Below, piece by piece: positions 24,053 to 28,686 of a DNA stretch of 28,686 nt (the stretch's first letter is position 1; every line of letters begins with the position of its first letter). This DNA comes from Pseudomonadota bacterium. Lineage in GTDB: Bacteria > Pseudomonadota > Gammaproteobacteria > Burkholderiales > Gallionellaceae. Location of the stretch: positions 1 to 28,686 of the forward strand of contig JAJXTL010000020.1 in the NCBI GenBank assembly GCA_021783855.1. Direction: 5' to 3'. The position numbers and the translations under genes are program-made. The notes under the pieces are model-generated. The model had not been told where the DNA came from. It made no database searches and was given only the letters and a program-made list of their open reading frames with translations.

Positions 24053-25081
24053 TCAGGGTTCCGGTGTATAGCCCGCCTTGTGCTCTTCCACGTTCGCTGG
24101 CGGGTTTGTATCGGACGTCTGCTTTTCGGGCACCTTGAAGCCGATATAGGTGCCGCCCGAGATGCCCATCAGACCCAGCAGCGTAGCGTCAAATTCGGGC
24201 ATGGTGAGCGTGGTGACAACGTGAATGATAAACATCAAGCCGAGAATCACGGTTATTGCCAGCATCTGAAAGCGGTGCAGGGTGACGCCGTCAACATCCG
24301 TCAGCAGATCGTCAAAAAACTTACCCTTGCTGACGGGTAATTTCGTTTGCCTGCTCGCATCCATCCCGGCAGAGGCAAGGCCGGTGACGCCCGATATTCC
24401 CATCAACAGCAAAGCCTGTGTGCTCAGGGTGGGAATCTCTTTTGTGATTGCCCAAAGGAAAATATAGGCTCCCATGATGATTGCGAACCACCAGGCCATC
24501 TGCACGCGTCCCAGGCTATACGTGCGATCCGGGAGATTTTTTCCTGTACCGGCATCCCGCAACATGCCTGATTCGAGGCCCAGGCGCACCAGTGTGATCC
24601 ACATTGCCGCAACCAGAAACAGACCGGCCAGGCCAAAACCCAGGCTGGCTATGAGAAGTTTCAGTGTTCCACTGGCCAAGGTTTGCGCCTCGGACGTATC
24701 CGCAGGCTGCGTCACCGTAAAGTGCAGTTCCCGTTTGAAATCTGATTTGAGGTCTTTCCAGGGGCTGCCAAGGATGGCTTGCCAGGCTGCATTGCTTGCC
24801 GCTGCAGTCGAGACGTCCCCTTTTTTTATGGAAAAAGCCAGTTTTTCGGTGGACGGGTCGCAGCCCAGCGGATGCAGTCCCGTATCCATTCCGTTCACCA
24901 GCAGATTGATCTGATCGAGGGGCTTGATCATGCCGCAATTTTTGTCATCCTGGAGTTTGATGCTGAAAGGTTGTCCGACAGTAGCACTGACTTGCACGGC
25001 CGGATTATTCTCTGCGGCCATCACCGTCATGCCGGCAGCCATCCAGATGCAGATCAGCAATATTTTTCGATGGATATTCAT
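24053..25081 (-). CDS. Multi-spanning membrane protein with periplasmic N-terminal domain and duplicated GISG hairpins
   Basis: A signal peptide (about 1-22) is followed by a roughly 115-residue extracytoplasmic domain with two cysteines (Cys49, Cys74), then by about five hydrophobic segments (around 140-166, 194-213, 225-243, 273-296 and 302-318) and a polar, proline-rich tail. Two membrane units are alike: R-V-Q-M...LLLMGISG (from about 192) and R-F-Q-M...LLGLMGISG (from about 272). I recognise the second as a common ending in uncharacterised bacterial membrane proteins but know no function. An AAGGA ribosome-binding site precedes the ATG. It is second in the operon, 21 bp after the lysozyme gene, and could form the membrane component of whatever the operon builds. 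Confidence 0.83.
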   Translation of the reverse strand: MNIHRKILLICIWMAAGMTVMAAENNPAVQVSATVGQPFSIKLQDDKNCGMIKPLDQINLLVNGMDTGLHPLGCDPSTEKLAFSIKKGDVSTAAASNAAWQAILGSPWKDLKSDFKRELHFTVTQPADTSEAQTLASGTLKLLIASLGFGLAGLFLVAAMWITLVRLGLESGMLRDAGTGKNLPDRTYSLGRVQMAWWFAIIMGAYIFLWAITKEIPTLSTQALLLMGISGVTGLASAGMDASRQTKLPVSKGKFFDDLLTDVDGVTLHRFQMLAITVILGLMFIIHVVTTLTMPEFDATLLGLMGISGGTYIGFKVPEKQTSDTNPPANVEEHKAGYTPEP

Positions 25082-25102
25082 GGTTCGTTTTCCTTATAGA
25101 AA

Positions 25103-25603
25103 TCAGGCCAGAAAAAGGGCGCGTTCGGCAGCCCGGCGCTTGACCAGTCCCGGCAGCATCTTGCCGTCGGCATACACCCAGCGGGTGAACTGATCCGCAG
25201 CACCCGCACGATCACCGGCATTGAGTTTTTTGAGCAAGGTGGAGCTGCGCAGATTGCCGGTGCCCAGATTGAAAGCGAAACTTGTGAGCGCGCCGAATTC
25301 GTTATCGCTCACCTCGACGGCCAGCATGGTCGATACATCCCGCCCGGTATCGATCAGGTCGGCGTGCAGCAGTGCTTCCGCCTGGGCAAGGGTGATGCCT
25401 TCGGGATAGAGCGCATGCATCTGGGCGCGATCCGCTTCACCTTTCAGGAATCGTCCGCCGTAGCGGATGGCGTGCCCCCAGCCTATGGTCCAGATATTGA
25501 CCGGATCCAGATAAGGATCGATGTTTACCGTCGCAGGGTCGCCATCGGGAATACCCTCGTAGGATTTGATCAGATCAATCGCTTTCTGGTTGATGTCGTG
25601 CAT
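25103..25603 (-). CDS. Phage-type lysozyme (glycoside hydrolase family 24)
   Basis: The 166-residue enzyme is predicted to cleave the glycan strands of peptidoglycan. It matches T4-type lysozymes: SYEG with Glu16, then YLDPVNIWTIGWGH with Asp33 and Thr39, and the family segments SDNEFGALTSFAFNLGTGNL, STLLKKLNAG and GLVKRRAAERALF. The Asp-x5-Thr spacing is canonical, but Glu16 to Asp33 is about eight residues longer than in T4 lysozyme. There is no signal peptide, so export would need a holin, another channel or cell lysis. It is the first gene of the six-gene operon, with an AGGAG ribosome-binding site 6 bp from the ATG. No other phage genes (terminase, capsid, integrase) are in the window, so this is not a simple prophage lysis gene. 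Confidence 0.93.
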   Translation of the reverse strand: MHDINQKAIDLIKSYEGIPDGDPATVNIDPYLDPVNIWTIGWGHAIRYGGRFLKGEADRAQMHALYPEGITLAQAEALLHADLIDTGRDVSTMLAVEVSDNEFGALTSFAFNLGTGNLRSSTLLKKLNAGDRAGAADQFTRWVYADGKMLPGLVKRRAAERALFLA

Positions 25604-25794
25604 GTCAGGCTCCTGGTTGACTTGTATCCCTGTATTTATTGATTAAATTTTGTCGTTTTAAGGCTGACCTGCTGGTGACGGCTGAATGGTGACAGTTTGC
25701 TTGCCTCCGTTGTTCCGGTTCACTACAGGTGTGCAGTCTTTCAGTTTTTATCGTCCTGTGCAATATGCCAGAATGCCTAGATAGTTCGGCCTAG
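25604..25794 (-). promoter_or_regulatory. Upstream region of the lysozyme operon
   Basis: This is the gene-free side of a 312-bp gap; the other side is the MITE-like element next to comEC. It holds an A/T-rich tract at 25635-25663 that could host the operon promoter on the minus strand, but I cannot name a convincing -35/-10 pair. CCTAG is repeated at 25776-25780 and 25790-25794. No small gene or structured RNA was recognised. Confidence 0.3.
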
Positions 25795-25915
25795 GAGCCT
25801 GTCGGACTTGTCTTGTAACTCATTGATTCCATTAATGTGCGTATAAATTAAGCAAATATTTAATTGTTAAAAATCAATAAGTTGCATAGAATAAAAATTG
25901 AAGTCCGACAGTCTG
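25795..25915. mobile_element. MITE-like element flanked by CTAG, abutting comEC
   Basis: The 121-bp A/T-rich segment has inverted ends (GAGCCTGTCGGACTT on the left; AAGTCCGACAG followed by TCTG on the right), with an 11-bp perfect core and 13 of 15 positions matching. CTAG flanks both sides (25791-25794 and 25916-25919), which fits a 4-bp YTAR target duplication of the kind made by IS5-group transposases. A second, internal inverted pair (GTAACTCATTGATT at 25816-25829 and AATCAATAAGTTGC at 25872-25885, 12 of 14) extends the palindrome. It encodes no protein. The right CTAG contains the comEC stop codon. The link to an IS family is inference. Confidence 0.75.
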
Positions 25916-28363
25916 CTAGTCAGCGGTCGGAATATGCGTCCAGTAACGGCGGTGGGTTTCGCGGTAGCGCTCTACCGTCAGCCCCTGCGCGTTCATTTTT
26001 GCCAGAATTGCGCCGTCCTGGTCCGAGCGGAGCAATGTTGCGCCGCTGTCGATGTAGCGCTGGCGGATTTCCTGCTTAGGATGGCCGAAGCGGTTGAGGT
26101 AACCGGAAGTGAACACGGCGTAGTCGGGCAGCACGGCAGCGATAAAACCCACGTCCGACGAACTTGAACTGCCGTGATGCGGTGCAACCAGCAAGCTGGC
26201 GGGAAGCTGATCGGCATGTACGCTGAGCAATCGTTGTTCGGCGCGTTTTTCGATATCGCCGGTCAGCAGGATATGCTCGTTGCCTGTGCTGATGCGCAAC
26301 ACGCAACTGTTGTCGTTTGGACGGGTGCTGCCTTGATCCGGATGCAACATATCGAATTGCACCCCGTCCCAGTTCCAGCTCATCCCGTCGCGGCAGCGGC
26401 GCAGATCAACCGGTTTGTCATTTGCAAGCCCAGCAACAGGTTGCGAAGACATGATCCAGCCGACCGGCATGGCCTGTAAAACGGAAGCGGTGCCGCCGGT
26501 GTGATCGGTGTCGTCATGACTCAATATGATGCCATCCAGCGAGGCGATTCCCATGCCGCGCAGGCTGGGTATCAGGATGCGGTTGCCGCTGTCGGATTCC
26601 CCTGAAAAATCAGGTCCCGTGTCGTAGAGCAGGGCGTGATGACGGGTTTGGGCTGCGACCGACAAACCCTGACCGACATCGAAGATGGTCAGACGCAGGG
26701 TGCCGGATGCAATGGGACCGGGAGAATTCAAAAACATCGGCAGCATCATCAGCCCGCCCAGCCAGCGCGCCGGAAACCCTCCGGGCGTCAGCAGCCAGAC
26801 CGCGCCGAACATGCCGGCCACGATGCTCCAGGGGGTGGGTGCGTGCTGTGTCCACACCGGAAATTCTCCCAGCCATTGCAGCGGAACCATAGTCCAGTCC
26901 AGCACGATATGCGCCAGCCACAGCGGCACATCGAACGGCAACACGGCGCCTGCAAGGGTGAGCGGCACGACGATCAGACTGATCAGCGGGATTGCGAAGG
27001 CATTGGCGATGGGCGAGACCAGCGAAAGCTGCCCGAACAGCGCCAGCAGCATCGGCGTCAGGCCCAGCGTCACCGCCCATTGCACGATTGCATATTCGCG
27101 CAGGAACGGTAAAACCCGGGACAGCTTAGCCGAAATTTTCCGGGGCGTGCCTGACTCATGCTGGATGGCGGCGTCACTATCCCTGCGTCCGATGCGGTGG
27201 GAGGTTGTGTACAGGATGAGCGCCACCGCGCCGAACGACAGCCAGAAACCGGGGGAGAGCACCGCCCAGGGATCGGGAATCAACACGCCCAGGATTGCGA
27301 TGCCGAGTATCTGCCCGAGTGAGAAATTGCGGTTTAGCCAGAGGGCGCAGGCGACGGCCGCGACCATGAATACGGTGCGCTGTGCCGGTACGCCAAAGCC
27401 TGCCAGCAGTGCGTAGCTATAAGCCACCGTGAATGCGGCGATTGCGGCGGCTTTTCTTGCCGGCAGCCACAGGGTAAGTCGCTCGTTGCGCCGCCACAGC
27501 CAGTAGATGAGTACAAATCCCATGCCGGAGAGCATGGTAATGTGCAGGCCTGAAATGCTCATCAGGTGGATCGCGCCGGTGCGCCTGAATAGCTGCCATT
27601 GCGCCTGCGAGATGCTGTCCTGATCGCCTACGGCAAGCGCAGTCAATATGCCGGTGTAGGGCGCGCTGCCCAGCGTGGCGGTAAATTTGTCGCGAATCGC
27701 TTCGCGCCACAACTCAATGCGGTAGGAAAATCCGCCTGCAAGTGCGTCCAGACGAACATTATCGCCCCGGTTATTCACGTATCCGACTGCGCGCACATTG
27801 TTTTCCAGCGCCCACAGTTCAAAATCGAAACCATGCGGATTGCTGCTGCCATGCGGTTGTTTCAGGCGCACGGTAAATTGCCAGCGCTCACCGGCATGTA
27901 CAGTCTGAGGCGGGTTTTTTGGGGCTGAGTAGGTTGAAAGGTAGATGTGTTGCGGTACGCTGACGCCGGGTGTGAGCGTTTTTTCGACGGTGAAACTGAA
28001 GCGCTGACCGCGTTCGGTGATGTGCGGCAATTCGGCAACCACACCAATTACGCCAACGTCGCGCCCCTGCCAGTTGTCAGGCAGATTGACGGCCAGCCGC
28101 TGTTCGCCCTGCCAGGCAGACCAGTAAAATCCGGCGCCGCAGGCGAAAGCCGCGATCAGCAGTGTGCGGGCTGACAGGGCAAGGAGATACTCAACGCTGT
28201 TTTCTTTCTTAACACCCCTCTCCCTGGCCCTTTTCCGCCAACGGGAGAGGGGGTGGATCAGCGGAAGGGCTGTCAGCAGCCACGCCCAGGCAAAGGGCGG
28301 CAGTGCGGCCTGCTGTTGCAGCAGCCATACGCCTAAAGTAAAAAATATCGTGAAGAGAACCAT
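25916..28363 (-). CDS. comEC: ComEC/Rec2 DNA-uptake channel protein
   Basis: This is the inner-membrane channel that brings single-stranded DNA into the cytoplasm during natural transformation. The 815-residue protein has an N-terminal membrane/DUF4131 part, a central Competence domain with many helices (characteristic HLMSISGLHITMLSGMGF and GFGVPAQRT stretches) and a C-terminal metallo-beta-lactamase-like domain. The latter has the motif SHDDTDHTGG (His616, Asp618, Asp620, His621) and later LLTGDIE and VAPHHGSSSS. All domains are intact. A REP-like hairpin lies within the coding sequence near the N-terminus (28215-28252) and encodes a very basic loop. The stop codon lies in the CTAG flank of a MITE-like element. 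It is divergent from a DUF2062 gene, a neighbour pairing I remember from betaproteobacteria. Confidence 0.95.
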   Translation of the reverse strand: MVLFTIFFTLGVWLLQQQAALPPFAWAWLLTALPLIHPLSRWRKRARERGVKKENSVEYLLALSARTLLIAAFACGAGFYWSAWQGEQRLAVNLPDNWQGRDVGVIGVVAELPHITERGQRFSFTVEKTLTPGVSVPQHIYLSTYSAPKNPPQTVHAGERWQFTVRLKQPHGSSNPHGFDFELWALENNVRAVGYVNNRGDNVRLDALAGGFSYRIELWREAIRDKFTATLGSAPYTGILTALAVGDQDSISQAQWQLFRRTGAIHLMSISGLHITMLSGMGFVLIYWLWRRNERLTLWLPARKAAAIAAFTVAYSYALLAGFGVPAQRTVFMVAAVACALWLNRNFSLGQILGIAILGVLIPDPWAVLSPGFWLSFGAVALILYTTSHRIGRRDSDAAIQHESGTPRKISAKLSRVLPFLREYAIVQWAVTLGLTPMLLALFGQLSLVSPIANAFAIPLISLIVVPLTLAGAVLPFDVPLWLAHIVLDWTMVPLQWLGEFPVWTQHAPTPWSIVAGMFGAVWLLTPGGFPARWLGGLMMLPMFLNSPGPIASGTLRLTIFDVGQGLSVAAQTRHHALLYDTGPDFSGESDSGNRILIPSLRGMGIASLDGIILSHDDTDHTGGTASVLQAMPVGWIMSSQPVAGLANDKPVDLRRCRDGMSWNWDGVQFDMLHPDQGSTRPNDNSCVLRISTGNEHILLTGDIEKRAEQRLLSVHADQLPASLLVAPHHGSSSSSDVGFIAAVLPDYAVFTSGYLNRFGHPKQEIRQRYIDSGATLLRSDQDGAILAKMNAQGLTVERYRETHRRYWTHIPTAD
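28215..28252. repeat. REP-like GC hairpin inside comEC
   Basis: CCCCTCTCCC (28215-28224) and GGGAGAGGGG (28243-28252) form a perfect 10-bp stem around an 18-base loop, within the comEC reading frame. The sequence type (CCTCTCCC/GGGAGAGG) resembles the G/C-rich module of repeat copies A-D. It encodes the basic stretch from about HPLSRWRKRARERG between hydrophobic segments. Confidence 0.8.
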
Positions 28364-28404
28364 GCGGCATAGCTTACCGCCGAATCAGGTGCAGCAGGCA
28401 TTAT

Positions 28405-28490
28405 GTCGAAAATTCGGTGATTTCAAACCCTGTTTTGCAGACTATATAACGCTGTAAAACAGGGTGCCAATACACGGATCGATTTTCGAC
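28405..28490. repeat. Nested palindrome between comEC and the DUF2062 gene
   Basis: The outer inverted repeat is GTCGAAAAT (28405-28413) with ATTTTCGAC (28482-28490). The inner one is ACCCTGTTTT (28427-28436) with AAAACAGGGT (28456-28465), extended by CAG/CTG after one mismatch. Each arm thus carries the same two blocks in the same order, giving an 86-bp imperfect palindrome in the 151-bp divergent promoter region. It could be a MITE-type element or a large regulatory site. Confidence 0.75.
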
Positions 28491-28514
28491 GGGGATTTTG
28501 CGTAGAATGCCGCC

Positions 28515-28686
28515 ATGAGAAATTTATTAGAAAAATTACTGCCGAATCACGAAACCGTGAAAGACAACCGCTGGCTCAGGCCGTTTGGCAAGTGGTTGCA
28601 AAGGCCTGCTCTGTGGCGTCTGCATCGCCGTTCTGTGGCGGGAGGGGTCGCGGTGGGGCTGTTCTGCGGGCTGATACCCGGGCCGT
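28515..28686 (+). CDS. DUF2062 domain protein, 3' truncated by window edge
   Basis: The first 57 codons of a gene running off the window. The protein begins MRNLLEKLLPNHETVKDN, and the stretch KWLQRPALWRLHRRSVAGG followed by VAVGLFCGLIPGP is the typical beginning of DUF2062 membrane proteins, with a basic cytosolic N-terminus leading into the first helix. Function of the family is unknown. It is divergent from comEC, and its promoter must overlap or adjoin the nested palindrome ending 24 bp before the ATG. Confidence 0.85.
   Translation, partial: MRNLLEKLLPNHETVKDNRWLRPFGKWLQRPALWRLHRRSVAGGVAVGLFCGLIPGP

Noticed and set aside
19587..25603. Complete prophage
   Set aside because: Only the lysozyme is phage-like. 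No integrase, terminase, capsid, portal or tail gene is seen, and neighbours are chromosomal housekeeping genes (rep, comEC).

Overview
The window is a stretch of chromosome with moderately high G+C. It looks like a chemolithotrophic or facultatively hydrogen-using betaproteobacterium of the Gallionellales/Nitrosomonadales kind. That placement is inferred from gene content (hoxFUYHW, ACR3, a DUF2062 gene next to comEC, many c-di-GMP proteins) and not from a marker gene. No rRNA, tRNA or CRISPR array was seen.

Layout. 1-1.3 kb: 3' part of an ACR3 arsenite efflux gene, followed by an unusual intergenic array of hairpins. 1.3-6.5 kb (minus strand): a complete NAD-reducing [NiFe] hydrogenase operon, hoxF-hoxU-hoxY-hoxH-hoxW. 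6.8-15 kb: a signalling/proteostasis block with a PAS-PAS-GGDEF-EAL protein, an HDOD protein, a periplasmic Sel1/SPOR protein, a Lon-type (AAA_32) protease and a membrane PAS protein with a catalytically broken EAL domain. 15.3-17.2 kb (minus): a membrane-anchored TAXI solute-binding protein and a secreted DUF2147 protein. 17.4-19.4 kb: rep helicase, then a small possible gene remnant. 19.6-25.6 kb (minus): a compact six-gene operon encoding a phage-type lysozyme, a multi-spanning membrane protein, a 782-residue unknown protein, a DUF6765-like putative metalloprotein, a tiny two-helix membrane protein and a lipoprotein. 25.9-28.4 kb (minus): comEC/rec2. The window closes with the start of a DUF2062 gene.

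The six-gene operon is the best candidate for an undescribed system. A lysozyme without a signal peptide, a holin-sized two-helix protein, a lipoprotein and two leaderless large proteins together resemble a domesticated lysis or release cassette with its cargo. This is inference from layout, not a recognised family set.

The window is also rich in small non-coding repeats. A palindromic family with ends AACG...CGTT occurs four times in 12 kb, once inside the hox operon. Two tandem-related hairpins downstream of ACR3 differ by compensatory base-pair changes. A 121-bp MITE-like element flanked by CTAG sits exactly at the comEC stop codon. A REP-like hairpin lies inside the comEC reading frame, and a nested palindrome occupies the comEC/DUF2062 divergent promoter region.
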